From: Hylemonella gracilis
GTDB taxonomy: Bacteria; Pseudomonadota; Gammaproteobacteria; Burkholderiales; Burkholderiaceae_C
Assembly: GCF_004328645.1 (NCBI RefSeq)
Contig: NZ_CP031395.1
Location: 1,947,501 to 2,011,500, forward strand
Reading direction: 5' to 3'
DNA: 64,000 nucleotides
How positions within the stretch are numbered: position 1 is the stretch's first letter; each line of letters begins with the position of its first letter. The position numbers were made by a program, and so were the translations under genes. The notes beneath the pieces are model-generated. The model saw nothing but the letters and a program-made list of their open reading frames with translations. It was not told the DNA's origin and searched no databases. Below are positions 37,168 to 46,673 of this stretch, piece after piece.

Positions 37168-38748
37168 TCAGGCCTGGGCTGCCATCACGTTGAGGAAACG
37201 GGCGGTCTCGGGGTGGCTGGGGGCTTTGAGCACAGTCGCGGCGGGACCGCTTTCGAGAATGCGTCCGCCGGACAGAAAGACGACCCGATCGGCCACTTCG
37301 GCGGCGAAGTGCAACTGATGGGTGGAGATGATCATCGTCAGCCCTTCCTCCCGCACCAGGGTGCGGATCACGTCCAGCACCTCGTTCACCAAGGCCGGAT
37401 CCAGCGCCGAGGTCGGTTCGTCCAGCAGCAGAACGCTGGGCCGGGGCGCGAGCGCGCGGGCGATGGCCACGCGCTGTTGCTGGCCACCCGAGAGCTGGCG
37501 CGGGAGCCATTCCACGCGGTGCGACAGCCCCACCCGCGCCAGCAGTTCCAGGGCACGCCGGTCCGCTTCGTCGGCGTTCCAACCGTGTACCCAGCGCAGG
37601 GGGCCGGCGATGTTCTCGCGTGCCGTCAGATGAGCGAACAGGTTGAACTGCTGGAACACCATGCCCACGCCGACACTGGCGCGCTCGCGCGCAAGGTCGC
37701 CCGGGCTCATCAATTGGCCGCCGGGCTGGTAGCCCAGGCGCCGGCCGCCGACGTGAATCTGGCCGCCGTCCCAGCCTTCCAGGTGGTTGATGCAGCGCAG
37801 CAGGGTGCTCTTGCCCGAGCCGCTGGGGCCGAGCAGGGCCACGACTTCGCCGGCGGCAATGGTCAGATGGAGGTCGGCGAGCACGGCCTGTCCCCCGTAG
37901 ACCTTGGTCAGGCCGTTGACGCGCACAGCGACGGGGGCGTTGGCGAGCCGGGCGGCCCGTTCTGCCTTGGCCGCCTCATCCAGGCCGCTGGTTGGCGAGG
38001 GCCTGTCACCCGCCGCTTGCATGGCGGCCGGCGTGGGGGCCGCCGCCGCGCCGCAGGCGCTGGTCCAGGGCAACCAGCGGGCCAGGCCGCGTGCGCCGTG
38101 GCGGTCCAGGTCGAAGCGCGCTTCCAGCGCGAGCTGAAACACGCCAATCACGCCTGTGAGCACCAAGTACATGATGCCCGAGGCGAGGAAAACGGAAAAG
38201 AAATCGAAATTGGCCGAAACCAGCTGCGTGCTGCGCAGTGTCAGTTCCTGCACGGCGATGAAGGAGGCGAGCGAGGAGTTCTTGAGCGTGCTCACCGCTT
38301 CGTTGCCAAAGGCCGGAATCATGGTGCGCAGGGCCTGCGGGGCCACCACGCGCCGCATCAGCGTTGCGGGCGCCATGCCCAGGGCCTGGCCGGCCAATAC
38401 CTGGCCACGGTCCACGCTGACCACGCCGGCACGGAACATTTCGGCGATGAAGGTGGCCTCGTTGAAGGCCAGCGCCAGGCCGGCCGCCATCAGGCCCGAG
38501 AGCTTGATGCCGACGTAAGGCAGGGCGTTGTAGAAGAACACCATCTGCAGCAGCAGCGGGGTGCCGCGAAAGATCACGGCATAGGCCCGCGCCGCGACGG
38601 ACAGCCCATTGAAGCGGCTGAGCTGCATCGTGGCGAGCAGCAGCCCGACCACCATCCCGCCCAAGAGGCCGATGGCCGTGGCCGCGAGCGTGAAGTAGAT
38701 CCCTTCCAGCAGCCAGGGCAGGGTGAGATAGTGGAGGAACTTGTCCAT
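37168..38748 (-). CDS. Amino-acid-type ABC transporter, permease fused to ATP-binding protein
   Basis: One 526-residue chain contains both a polar-amino-acid-type permease (about 1-225) and an ATPase (about 275-526). The permease has several membrane helices and the EAA-like loop VLAGQALGMAPATLMRRVVAPQALRTMIPAFGNE. An Ala/Pro-rich linker joins them. The ATPase has Walker A GPSGSGKSTLL, a Q-loop VFQQFNLFAHLTA, signature LSGGQQQRVAIARAL, Walker B VLLLDEPTSALD and the switch His in STHQLHF. The pair would be two genes in most systems. It lies 15 bp after the binding-protein gene and 35 bp before amidase 2. Confidence 0.93.
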   Translation of the reverse strand: MDKFLHYLTLPWLLEGIYFTLAATAIGLLGGMVVGLLLATMQLSRFNGLSVAARAYAVIFRGTPLLLQMVFFYNALPYVGIKLSGLMAAGLALAFNEATFIAEMFRAGVVSVDRGQVLAGQALGMAPATLMRRVVAPQALRTMIPAFGNEAVSTLKNSSLASFIAVQELTLRSTQLVSANFDFFSVFLASGIMYLVLTGVIGVFQLALEARFDLDRHGARGLARWLPWTSACGAAAAPTPAAMQAAGDRPSPTSGLDEAAKAERAARLANAPVAVRVNGLTKVYGGQAVLADLHLTIAAGEVVALLGPSGSGKSTLLRCINHLEGWDGGQIHVGGRRLGYQPGGQLMSPGDLARERASVGVGMVFQQFNLFAHLTARENIAGPLRWVHGWNADEADRRALELLARVGLSHRVEWLPRQLSGGQQQRVAIARALAPRPSVLLLDEPTSALDPALVNEVLDVIRTLVREEGLTMIISTHQLHFAAEVADRVVFLSGGRILESGPAATVLKAPSHPETARFLNVMAAQA

Positions 38749-38763
38749 GCCGCGAGCCCGACC

Positions 38764-39660
38764 TCAATCCGCCAGAACCAGCTTGGGCGCTTCGAGGTTC
38801 TCGACCGGCAGGCCGTTCTTCTTCAGCATGGCGGTCTGGATGCCGGCTTTCTGGAGCGTGAGCAGCGCGGCCGTAACGGCGTCGCGGAAATCGGTCTTGT
38901 TGCGCGGCACGGCGATGCCCACCGAGTAGGGGATGGTCACGGCAACGGCTTTTTCCAGCTTGTCGGGGAACGCCTTGACCGCGTTGTCCACGGTGTTCAC
39001 GTCGTTGATGTAGGTGTCGGCGCGGCCGGTCAGGATGGCCTGGATGCAGCTCTGGTTGTTGTCGTAGAGCTGGATTTCGGGTGCGGGCTTGCCGATTTTC
39101 TTGCACTCCGGGGCGAGCGCCTGGATCAGGGGCACCTCGACATAGCCCGTGTTTTCGGCCGCAGTGGTGCCGCACAGCGTGGTGTTGATGCCGGTGATCT
39201 TCTTGGGGTTGCCCTTGGCGACGAGCACGCCGTCGAACACCTTGGAGTAGGTGATGAAGTCGGCGGCCTGGGCGCGCTCCTTCGTGGCGTAGATGTCGGA
39301 AATGACCCAGTCGGCCTGGCCAGACTGCAGCGTGGTCAGCAGCGCGGCGAAAGTGACGGGTTTGTACGTGACTTTGAAGCCCAGGCAAGCGCCGATGGTC
39401 TCACCCAGGTCAATGTCGAAACCGATGTACTTGCTTGGGTCCTTGGGGTCGATGGTTTCGTAGCCCGGTGTGTGCGGATTGATCGCGTTGACCAGGGTCT
39501 TGCCCTTGAATTGCGGGTACTTGGCTTGCAGCGCCGCGCATTCGGCGGCCGGGGGCGTGAAGATTTCGGCCTGGGCCGTGGCCGCGAAGAGCGCAAGGCT
39601 CAGGGTGACGAGGGCGGCCATCAGGCCGCGCGCGCGCGAGGGAAGGAAAAGGCGCTTCAT
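38764..39660 (-). CDS. ABC transporter periplasmic substrate-binding protein (family 3 type)
   Basis: A signal peptide (SRARGLMAALVTLSLALFAATAQAE) precedes a two-lobe binding domain of the polar-amino-acid class. KYIGFDIDLGETIGACLGFKVTYKPVTFAALLTTLQSGQADWVISDIYATKERAQAADFITYS contains the family signature region. DTYINDVNTVDNAVKAFPDK and GIAVPRNKTDFRDAVTAALLTLQKAG complete it. At 298 residues it is normal. It is the first gene of the operon with the fused transporter and amidase 2, so its ligand is probably an amide or amino-acid derivative. Confidence 0.92.
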   Translation of the reverse strand: MKRLFLPSRARGLMAALVTLSLALFAATAQAEIFTPPAAECAALQAKYPQFKGKTLVNAINPHTPGYETIDPKDPSKYIGFDIDLGETIGACLGFKVTYKPVTFAALLTTLQSGQADWVISDIYATKERAQAADFITYSKVFDGVLVAKGNPKKITGINTTLCGTTAAENTGYVEVPLIQALAPECKKIGKPAPEIQLYDNNQSCIQAILTGRADTYINDVNTVDNAVKAFPDKLEKAVAVTIPYSVGIAVPRNKTDFRDAVTAALLTLQKAGIQTAMLKKNGLPVENLEAPKLVLAD

Positions 39661-39755
39661 GGTGGGGACACTCCTGGTGGGCGGACCGGCCGGACCCCAT
39701 GTCCGGTTTCGTGACCGCGTGAGCCCAGTCTAGGGAGTGGTGTGCCAATGCACTT

Positions 39756-39769
39756 GTGCGCGGGCGCAC
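39756..39769. promoter_or_regulatory. Operator-like palindrome upstream of the ABC/amidase operon
   Basis: GTGCGC and GCGCAC, separated by GG, form a perfect short dyad about 100 bp before the binding-protein start. It could be a regulator site or chance in GC-rich DNA. No clear promoter hexamers were found beside it. Confidence 0.3.
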
Positions 39770-39851
39770 GATTCCTTGTACGGCCGGCCAGGCCTGCACG
39801 GAAACGGGACACGCAGGGGTGAGGCGGTCCCGAATGCGTGCGGCCATGCAC

Positions 39852-39977
39852 CTATCTGGCGGGGTCGCCCAAAGGAATGCTGGCGCCGTGGGTCAGCGGC
39901 ATCATCGGGCGGTCGATGCCGCAGCCCCAGATGGGCGGCATGCCGTGTTCGAGCGCGCGCCTGAAGTCGCAGTCGAC
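39852..39977 (-). pseudogene. Remnant of the lysS 3' end
   Basis: Translated on the minus strand, it reads DCDFRRALEHGMPP, then GCGI, then DRPMMPLTHGASI, ending at a TAG. This follows the LysS C-terminus [33 protein letters not shown]. The DNA at 39875-39977 aligns with lysS 41130 to about 41238 with scattered substitutions and one 6-bp deletion, and in the same orientation. It has no start of its own. It lies 3 bp beyond the metallo-hydrolase stop, so that gene is bounded by direct repeats of the lysS end. Confidence 0.82.
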
Positions 39978-39980
39978 CTG

Positions 39981-41054
39981 TCAGGCTTCGGGCCGGCGCC
40001 GGCGCCGGGGCGGCAGCACCCGCGTCTCACCGATCGCCATCACGAAAAAATCCTGCTCGTCGATGGCCCGTTCGCGCAGTACCTGGGCCAGCGCCCTGGG
40101 GGGCTCGTCCAGTGCCTCGTCGGTCAATGCAAACGTGCCCCAGTGCATGCCCAGCGAGCGTTTGGCCGCCAAGTCGTGGTGGATCGTGACGGCTTCCTCA
40201 GGATTCACATGCTGGTCGCGCATGAACCAGCGTGGCTCGTAGGCGCCGATGGGCAGCAGGGCGAGGTCGAAACCGCCCCCCGCCGACTCTGATTGGCGCT
40301 CGGCGTAGCGCGAGCGCAGCGCGGAGAACTCGCGCGAATACGCGGTGTCGCCAGCGAAGAAGAGGTGGAAGTCAGGGCCGAACACGGCAAAGCCGCCCCA
40401 GAGCGTAGCCATGCGATCACCCAGGCCGCGCGCGGACCAGTGCTGCGCCGGCGCCAGCACCACGTCCACCATTCCGCCAGGCGCCTGCACCAGGTGGCTG
40501 TCCCACCAGTCCAGCTCGACAGCGCGGTTCACGCCGCGCGCCGTCAGCCAGGGCTTGAGGCCCAAGGGCACGACGAACTGCGGGGGGCCACCGGCTTGCT
40601 GGTTCAGGGCCTGCACCGATGCTGCGTCCAGGTGATCGTAGTGGTTGTGCGAGGTCAGCACCAGATCGATGTGCGGCAGATCGCGCAGCGCCACCCCTGG
40701 GGGTTGGTGGCGCTTGGGGCCGAGGAAAGACAGGGGCGACGCGCGCTCGGAAAACATCGCGTCGGTCAGCAGGGTGAGGCCGCTCATCTGCACCATCACC
40801 GTGGCATGGCCAATCCAGGTCACCGCAGGCTGCATGGCTGCACCGGCCCGGGCGTTGCGGTGCAGGAAGTCCAGATCGGGCGGCACGGCCGGGATCGGGG
40901 CCGAGGGCGGCGGTGGCAGGGACCTGCGGCTGGCCTCGATCTTCCAGCGCAGCACCTCGGCCAGACTCTTGCCCGGGAATTCCCGGTCAACGTTCTGGAA
41001 ACCCTGGGGCCGATGGTGTGGCTTGGACGGGTCGTAGTAGGGGTTTTGCTTCAT
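39981..41054 (-). CDS. MBL-fold metallo-hydrolase, NAPE-PLD/RomA-like
   Basis: A 357-residue metallo-beta-lactamase-fold protein. WIGHATVMVQMSGLTLLTDAMFSERASPLSF is the beginning of the fold. The metal motif is LTSHNHYDHLDAASV (HxHxDH), with further ligands expected in APAQHWSARG, FFAGDTAYS and GMHWGTFALTDE. An N-terminal 60-residue extension (NPYYDPSKPHHRPQGFQN) is typical of the NAPE-PLD-like group, which hydrolyses lipid phosphodiesters, but the substrate here is unknown. It lies downstream of lysS, 35 bp away, on the same strand. Confidence 0.88.
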   Translation of the reverse strand: MKQNPYYDPSKPHHRPQGFQNVDREFPGKSLAEVLRWKIEASRRSLPPPPSAPIPAVPPDLDFLHRNARAGAAMQPAVTWIGHATVMVQMSGLTLLTDAMFSERASPLSFLGPKRHQPPGVALRDLPHIDLVLTSHNHYDHLDAASVQALNQQAGGPPQFVVPLGLKPWLTARGVNRAVELDWWDSHLVQAPGGMVDVVLAPAQHWSARGLGDRMATLWGGFAVFGPDFHLFFAGDTAYSREFSALRSRYAERQSESAGGGFDLALLPIGAYEPRWFMRDQHVNPEEAVTIHHDLAAKRSLGMHWGTFALTDEALDEPPRALAQVLRERAIDEQDFFVMAIGETRVLPPRRRRRPEA

Positions 41055-41088
41055 GACGACCCGTGCGTGAACCGGCGAGCCGCCTGGC

Positions 41089-42642
41089 TCAGCCTTCCCG
41101 ACGCAGGGCCGGGAAGAGGATGATGTCGCGAATGCTGGCGCTGTCGGTCAGCAGCATCATCAGGCGGTCGATGCCGATGCCGCAGCCGCCCGTGGGCGGC
41201 ATGCCGTATTCAAGCGCACGCACGAAGTCGTGGTCGAAGTACATGGCTTCGTCGTCGCCGCTGTCCTTGGCTTCCACTTGCGACTGGAAGCGCCGCGCCT
41301 GTTCCTCGGCGTCGTTCAGCTCGGAGAAACCGTTGCCGAATTCACGGCCCGTGATGTAGAGCTCGAAGCGTTCGGTCACCTCGGGGTGCTTGTCGCTGGC
41401 GCGCGCCAGCGGCGAGATTTCCACCGGATGCTCCATCACAAAGGTGGGTTGCCAGAGCTTTTCCTCGACCACTTCCTCGAAATAAAGGACCTGCAGTCCC
41501 GCCAGCGAGCGGGTAGAGAGTTTGTTCTTGGCTTCGGAGAGCCCCAGCTTCTGCAGCGCGCCGATCAGCCAGGCCGCGTCGTCCACATGCGCGTTGCCGG
41601 CTTCGCTGTACTTGGCGATGGCTTCGCGAATGGTCAGGCGCTCGAAGGGCTTGCTGAGATCAACCGCCTTTCCTCCGTACATCAGCTGCAGAGTACCGGT
41701 GGCTTGCTGAGCGGCATGGCGCACCAGGCCTTCGGTGTAGGTCATCAGGTCTTGGTAGTCCCAGTAGGCCGCGTAGAACTCCATCATCGTGAACTCGGGG
41801 TTATGGCGCACCGAGATGCCTTCGTTGCGGAAGTTGCGGTTGATCTCGAACACGCGTTCGAAGCCGCCGACCACCAGGCGCTTGAGGTAGAGCTCGGGCG
41901 CGATGCGCAGGAACATTTCCTGGTCGAGCGCGTTGTGATGCGTGACAAAGGGCTTGGCGTTGGCGCCGCCCGGGATCGGGTGCAGCATGGGCGTCTCGAC
42001 CTCGAGGAATCCGTGTTGCACCATGTAGTCTCGGATCGAGGCCACGGCCTTGCTGCGCGCGGTGAAACGCTTGCGCGCTTCTTCGTCCACCATCAGATCG
42101 ACGTAACGCTGGCGGTACTTCACTTCCTGATCGGCCACGCCGTGGAACTTGTCTGGCATGGGACGCAGGCTCTTGGTCAACAGGCGGATCTGGCTGACCT
42201 GGATGGAGAGTTCGCCGGTCTTGGTCTTGAACACGGTGCCTTCGGCGGCCAGGATGTCACCCAGGTCCCAGTGCTTGAAGGCTGCGTACACCTCTTCGCC
42301 CACCGCGTCGCGCGTGACGTAGAGCTGGATGCGGCCCGTGGCATCCTGAAGCGTGGCGAAGCTGGCCTTGCCCATGACGCGCTTGAGCATCATGCGGCCG
42401 GCCACGCTGGCGCGCGGCGCCTGCTCCAGCAGGCCTTCGGGCGTCTGGCCTTCGTGCGCCGCGTGGATGGCGGCGGCGCGGTCCTTGGGCTTGAAGTCGT
42501 TGGGGAAGGCCGGGCCCTGGCCTTGGACCTGCTGCTCGCGGATGGCTTTCAGCTTTTCGCGCCGTTCAGCGATGAGCTGGTTGTCGTCTTGCGCGGCGGT
42601 TGGCTGCGAGGTCGCCGGGGCGGGGGTCTGGTTTTCGGACAT
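41089..42642 (-). CDS. lysS: Lysyl-tRNA synthetase, class II
   Basis: Charges tRNA-Lys. An N-terminal OB-fold anticodon-binding domain ([23 protein letters not shown]) is followed by the class II core. Motif 1 is near [21 protein letters not shown], motif 2 is [26 protein letters not shown] and motif 3 is [20 protein letters not shown]. At 517 residues it is typical. ATG 42642 ([14 protein letters not shown]) was chosen; the frame extends upstream without family-like sequence. Confidence 0.97.
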   Translation of the reverse strand: MSENQTPAPATSQPTAAQDDNQLIAERREKLKAIREQQVQGQGPAFPNDFKPKDRAAAIHAAHEGQTPEGLLEQAPRASVAGRMMLKRVMGKASFATLQDATGRIQLYVTRDAVGEEVYAAFKHWDLGDILAAEGTVFKTKTGELSIQVSQIRLLTKSLRPMPDKFHGVADQEVKYRQRYVDLMVDEEARKRFTARSKAVASIRDYMVQHGFLEVETPMLHPIPGGANAKPFVTHHNALDQEMFLRIAPELYLKRLVVGGFERVFEINRNFRNEGISVRHNPEFTMMEFYAAYWDYQDLMTYTEGLVRHAAQQATGTLQLMYGGKAVDLSKPFERLTIREAIAKYSEAGNAHVDDAAWLIGALQKLGLSEAKNKLSTRSLAGLQVLYFEEVVEEKLWQPTFVMEHPVEISPLARASDKHPEVTERFELYITGREFGNGFSELNDAEEQARRFQSQVEAKDSGDDEAMYFDHDFVRALEYGMPPTGGCGIGIDRLMMLLTDSASIRDIILFPALRREG

Positions 42643-42776
42643 GGGTAGGGCAATGAAAGAGGAGGCCGCCAAGCGGCCCGAACCCGCCATTTTATGAGAG
42701 GCTATCATCGGCCTTCCCCGCCGGGGTCCGGCGCCGGCCCGGACCGTCTTGTTCTTCCTCTGCCGATCGTCCACCC

Positions 42777-43337
42777 ATGCTGTTCCAGATCGTTTCCCTC
42801 CTGCTCGAAGTTGCCGCCAGCGTTCTGGGCGGTGCCTGCCTGTTGCGCCTCTACATGCAACAACAGCGCATTCCCATGTCGACCAGCTCGGGCAATCCGC
42901 TGGGACGTTTCATCTTCGTTCTGACGGACTGGATCGTGCTGCCCTTGCGGCGTGTGCTGCCGGCGATCGGGCGCTGGGATCTGGCCAGCTTGGTCGCGGC
43001 CTGGCTGATCGAACTGGCGCAGTTCTCCCTGCTCTGGCTGCTCCAGGGCGTGGCCTACAGCTACGTTGCCGTGCTGGTTCTGGCCTGCTTTGGCGTGCTG
43101 CGCCTGGTTATTTCGGGCATGACCGGTCTGGTGATCATCTATGCGGTGCTGTCCTGGGTACAGGCACGCAGCGCCATGGCCGATCTGATTGACCGGCTGG
43201 TGGTGCCGCTGCTGGCACCGATCCGCCGTTACATGCCCCTGATCGGAGGCATCGACCTCTCACCCCTGGTGCTGCTGGTGCTCTTGCAGGTCGCCAGCAT
43301 CGTGCTGGGTTATCTGCAGGGTGTGGCCTTGCTGTGA
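42777..43337 (+). CDS. YggT-family membrane protein
   Basis: A 186-residue integral membrane protein with two YGGT repeats, each of two helices ([29 protein letters not shown]-like region; [50 protein letters not shown]). Each repeat has the conserved [23 protein letters not shown] or [19 protein letters not shown] motif. Family members are linked to osmotic stress and to cell-division-site or motility-protein organisation. It is divergent from lysS. Confidence 0.92.
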   Translation: MLFQIVSLLLEVAASVLGGACLLRLYMQQQRIPMSTSSGNPLGRFIFVLTDWIVLPLRRVLPAIGRWDLASLVAAWLIELAQFSLLWLLQGVAYSYVAVLVLACFGVLRLVISGMTGLVIIYAVLSWVQARSAMADLIDRLVVPLLAPIRRYMPLIGGIDLSPLVLLVLLQVASIVLGYLQGVALL

Positions 43338-43400
43338 CCTCCACCCAGGCGGGTGCCCGTACGGAGCGGTGCCCCGCCTAAACCTGCGGGTCTTGTTGCA

Positions 43401-43436
43401 ATGAAAAAACGCCAGCGCAAGCTGGCGTTTTTTCAT
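43401..43436. terminator. Bidirectional intrinsic terminator between yggT and accD
   Basis: CGCCAGC and GCTGGCG pair around GCAA, flanked by AAAAAA and TTTTTT. It serves both convergent genes. Confidence 0.93.
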
Positions 43437-43483
43437 CTGTCGTCGCTACCCGGTGAGGCTGGCGACGATGACGGGGAAAGGTC

Positions 43484-44356
43484 TCAGATTAGCGCATCAG
43501 CGGGCTGGCGCAGTAGCATGGCCAGGGTGCTGGCCACGGTCTTGCGCAGTTCGCGGCGGTCGCAGATGAAGTCCACGGCGCCCTTTTCCTGCAGGAACTC
43601 GGCACGCTGGAAGCCCTCGGGCAGCTTGACGCGCACCGTGTTCTCGATCACGCGCGGACCGGCGAAGCCGATCAGGGCCTTGGGTTCGGCGACCACCACG
43701 TCGCCCACGAAGGCGAAACCGGCGGAGACGCCGCCCATGGTCGGGTCGGTCAACACGCTGATGTAGGGCAGCTTCTTCTTGGCCAGGCGGGTCAGCGCCG
43801 CATTGGTCTTGGCCATCTGCATCAGCGAGAGCAGACCTTCCTGCATGCGTGCGCCGCCAGTGGCGGTGAAGCACACGAAAGGCACTTTCTGCTCGATGGC
43901 CGTTTCCACGCCGCGCACGAAACGCTCGCCGACGACGGAACCCATGGAGCCGCCCATGAAGCCGAATTCAAACGCCGCCGCGACGACGCCGATGCCATGC
44001 ACCGCGCCACCCTGGACGACCAGCGCGTCGGTCTCGCCAGTGGCTTCCAGCGCCTCTTTCAGGCGCTCGGGGTACTTGCGGCTGTCCTTGAACTTGAGGG
44101 CGTCCACGGGCAGCACTTCCTGGCCGATCTCGTAGCGGCCTTCGTTGTCCAGGAAGAGGTTGAGCCGCGTGCGAGCGTCGATGCGGTGGTGATGACTGCA
44201 GGTAGGGCAGACGTTCTGGTTGTGCTCCAGATCGGTCTTGTAAAGCACGGATTCGCAGCTCGGGCACTTGATCCACAGGCCCTCGGGCACGGTGCGGCGC
44301 TCCGCCGGATCGCTGGGCTGGATTTTCGGGGGCAGAAGTTTTTCGAGCCAACTCAT
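43484..44356 (-). CDS. accD: Acetyl-CoA carboxylase carboxyltransferase beta subunit
   Basis: With AccA it moves the carboxyl group from biotin to acetyl-CoA, giving malonyl-CoA for the fab enzymes. The zinc ribbon is [23 protein letters not shown] (about 31-53). The crotonase core has [55 protein letters not shown] and [17 protein letters not shown]. At 290 residues it is standard. It follows trpA after a 102-bp gap that holds two hairpins; trpFBA-accD is the usual order in Burkholderiales. Confidence 0.97.
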   Translation of the reverse strand: MSWLEKLLPPKIQPSDPAERRTVPEGLWIKCPSCESVLYKTDLEHNQNVCPTCSHHHRIDARTRLNLFLDNEGRYEIGQEVLPVDALKFKDSRKYPERLKEALEATGETDALVVQGGAVHGIGVVAAAFEFGFMGGSMGSVVGERFVRGVETAIEQKVPFVCFTATGGARMQEGLLSLMQMAKTNAALTRLAKKKLPYISVLTDPTMGGVSAGFAFVGDVVVAEPKALIGFAGPRVIENTVRVKLPEGFQRAEFLQEKGAVDFICDRRELRKTVASTLAMLLRQPADALI

Positions 44357-44405
44357 GTTGGATTCCTCTCAGATCGGAAGAGATCGGGATGGGCGCACCG
44401 GCCGG

Positions 44406-44440
44406 CACCGGCAGGGGCCGGTGTGTCGCCAATCGGCGAC
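44406..44440. other. Tandem hairpins between trpA and accD
   Basis: CACCGGC/GCCGGTG around AGGG and GTCGCC/GGCGAC around AATC lie side by side. They sit after the trpA stop and before accD, with no U-tract, and may limit read-through or protect the mRNA 3' end. Confidence 0.55.
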
Positions 44441-44458
44441 GGGCGCGCGAGGCGGGGA

Positions 44459-45319
44459 TTATCCCTCCAAACTGTCCAGGGCCCTGCGGATGCTCCGCAG
44501 GAAGTCCATGGCAACCGTAACGACTTGTGCGTGCGGCTTGTCGCCGATCAGTTGGAGAATGCGGCTGCCGATGACCACCGCGTCGGCACTCTCGCCGACG
44601 GCCTTGGCGGTTTCCGCATCCCTTATGCCGAAACCGACACCGACCGGGATCTTCACGTGCTGGCGGATGCGCGGCAGCATGGCCTGGACGGCGCTCGTGT
44701 CCAGCGCACCCGAGCCGGTGACGCCCTTGAGCGAGACGTAGTAGACATAGCCGCTGGCGAGCCGGGCCACCTGGGCCATGCGTTCATCCGTGCTGGTGGG
44801 GGCGAGCAGGAAAATCAGGTCCATGCCCTGGGCCCGCAGCCGGGCCGCGAACTGCTGGCACTCTTCGGGCGGGTAATCCACGACCAGCACGCCGTCCACG
44901 CCGGCGGCCGCGGCGTCGCGCACAAAGGCCGATTCGGCGGCGTCTGGCGCGGGATCCCCCGGTTTGCCGGCACCATGCCCATGCAACTGGTCGTAGCGTT
45001 CGATGGGGTTGGCGTAGCCCATGAGCACCACGGGCGTGGTCTGGTTCCTCTGCCGGAACTCACGCACCATGGCCAGCACCTGCTTGAGGCCGATGCCTGC
45101 AGCCAGGGCCTTGTCGCCCGCGGCCTGGATCACCGGGCCGTCGGCGCTGGGGTCGGAAAAGGGCACGCCGAGTTCGATCACGTCGGCGCCGGCGTCGACC
45201 AAGCCCGCCATCAGCGCGGGTGTGATGTCGGGATAAGGGTAGCCGGCGGTGACGAAGGGAATCAGGGCCTTGCGTTTTTCGCTTTTCAGTTTCTCGAAGG
45301 TGGTGGTGATCCGGCTCAT
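44459..45319 (-). CDS. trpA: Tryptophan synthase alpha subunit
   Basis: Cleaves indole-3-glycerol phosphate to indole, passed to Trp[36 protein letters not shown] (catalytic Glu and Asp) and the TIM-barrel end [28 protein letters not shown] are clear. At 286 residues it is a little long because about 20 extra residues ([20 protein letters not shown]) follow NPIERYDQ, before [19 protein letters not shown]. The start overlaps the trpB stop by 4 bp. Confidence 0.96.
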   Translation of the reverse strand: MSRITTTFEKLKSEKRKALIPFVTAGYPYPDITPALMAGLVDAGADVIELGVPFSDPSADGPVIQAAGDKALAAGIGLKQVLAMVREFRQRNQTTPVVLMGYANPIERYDQLHGHGAGKPGDPAPDAAESAFVRDAAAAGVDGVLVVDYPPEECQQFAARLRAQGMDLIFLLAPTSTDERMAQVARLASGYVYYVSLKGVTGSGALDTSAVQAMLPRIRQHVKIPVGVGFGIRDAETAKAVGESADAVVIGSRILQLIGDKPHAQVVTVAMDFLRSIRRALDSLEG

Positions 45320-46656
45320 GTTTTATGGCTCCCCAGGCCCGTGGTCAAGGACGGCGCGGCTGGGCCGGTGCCGCCCTTGACCGTGTGGCCGCGCATGGAC
45401 GGCCGGTCGTAGAAATCCACGCCGGAGAGGTCGGCCACGGTGCCGATGTCCTTGTCGCCCCGGCCCGAGAGGTTGACCAGGAGGCTCTGGTCCGGCCGCA
45501 TCGTCTTGGCGAGTTTCATGGCATGGGCCACGGCATGACTGGATTCCAGCGCCGGGATGATGCCCTCGGTGCGGCAGAGGTAGTGGAAGGCGGCCAGCGC
45601 TTCCTCGTCGGTGATGCCCACGTACTCGGCGCGGCCCGTGTCCTTGAGCCAGGCGTGCTCGGGGCCGACGCCCGGATAGTCCAGACCGGCGCTGATGCTG
45701 TGGGTTTCCGTGACCTGGCCATCGTCGTTGTGCAGCACATAGGTGCGGTTGCCGTGCAGCACGCCGGGTGTGCCACGCTGCAGGGACGCGGCGTGCTTGC
45801 CCGTGTCCAGGCCCTGGCCGGCGGCTTCGATGCCGATCAGCCGGGTCTGGGCATGCGAGAGGTAGGGGTGAAAGATGCCCATGGCATTGCTGCCGCCGCC
45901 CACGCAAGCCAGCACGGCATCGGGTTGCGTGGTCTTGCAGCCTGCGCGTGCCAGCATCTCGGGCATCTGCACCAGGCATTCCTCGCCAATCACGCTCTGG
46001 AAATCGCGCACCATCATTGGATACGGGTGAGGGCCGGCCACGGTGCCGATGATGTAGAAGGTGTTGTCCACATTGGCCACCCAGTCGCGCATGGCCTCGT
46101 TGAGCGCATCCTTGAGCGTTTTGCTGCCGCTTTCCACGGGCACCACGGTCGCGCCCAGCAGCTTCATGCGGTAGACGTTGGGCGACTGGCGCTTCACGTC
46201 TTCGCTACCCATGTAGACCACGCATTCCAGGCCGTAGCGCGCGCAGATGGTCGCGGTCGCCACGCCATGCTGGCCTGCGCCTGTCTCGGCGATGACGCGC
46301 GGCTTGCCCATGCGGCGCGCCAGCAAGGCCTGGCCGATGGTGTTGTTGATCTTGTGCGCGCCCGTGTGGTTGAGGTCCTCACGCTTGAGGAAGATCTGCG
46401 CGCCGCCCTGTTCACGGCTCATGCGCGCGGCGTGGTAGATGGGGGAGGGACGGCCCACGAAGTGGGCCAGCTCGTACTGGAATTCCGCGAGGAATTCCGG
46501 GTCGTGCTGGTATTTGGCGTAGGTCGCCTTGAGTTCGTTGACCGCCTGGGTCAGCGTTTCGCTGATGAAGCTGCCCCCGTAGGGGCCGAAATGGCCGGAG
46601 GCGTCGGGCAGGGCGGAAGTGCCCCGCAGGGTGTCGGAGTGCGGGTGATCGGGCAT
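45316..46656 (-). CDS. trpB: Tryptophan synthase beta subunit
   Basis: The PLP enzyme that joins indole and serine. The PLP lysine is in [34 protein letters not shown] and the phosphate-binding [12 protein letters not shown] are clear, as are GGSFISETL near the start and [15 protein letters not shown]. At 446 residues it has an N-terminal extension ([20 protein letters not shown]) of variable sequence and a longer C-terminus than E. coli TrpB. It is coupled to trpA and follows trpF after 17 bp. Confidence 0.97.
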   Translation of the reverse strand: MPDHPHSDTLRGTSALPDASGHFGPYGGSFISETLTQAVNELKATYAKYQHDPEFLAEFQYELAHFVGRPSPIYHAARMSREQGGAQIFLKREDLNHTGAHKINNTIGQALLARRMGKPRVIAETGAGQHGVATATICARYGLECVVYMGSEDVKRQSPNVYRMKLLGATVVPVESGSKTLKDALNEAMRDWVANVDNTFYIIGTVAGPHPYPMMVRDFQSVIGEECLVQMPEMLARAGCKTTQPDAVLACVGGGSNAMGIFHPYLSHAQTRLIGIEAAGQGLDTGKHAASLQRGTPGVLHGNRTYVLHNDDGQVTETHSISAGLDYPGVGPEHAWLKDTGRAEYVGITDEEALAAFHYLCRTEGIIPALESSHAVAHAMKLAKTMRPDQSLLVNLSGRGDKDIGTVADLSGVDFYDRPSMRGHTVKGGTGPAAPSLTTGLGSHKT

Positions 46657-46673
46657 GGTGGGTTCCGAAGGGT

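Noticed and set aside
44371..44382. AGATCGGAAGAG, identical to the start of a common sequencing adapter
   Set aside because: Only 12 bases match and the next base differs from the adapter. It lies in the normal accD leader, so chance is likelier than contamination.
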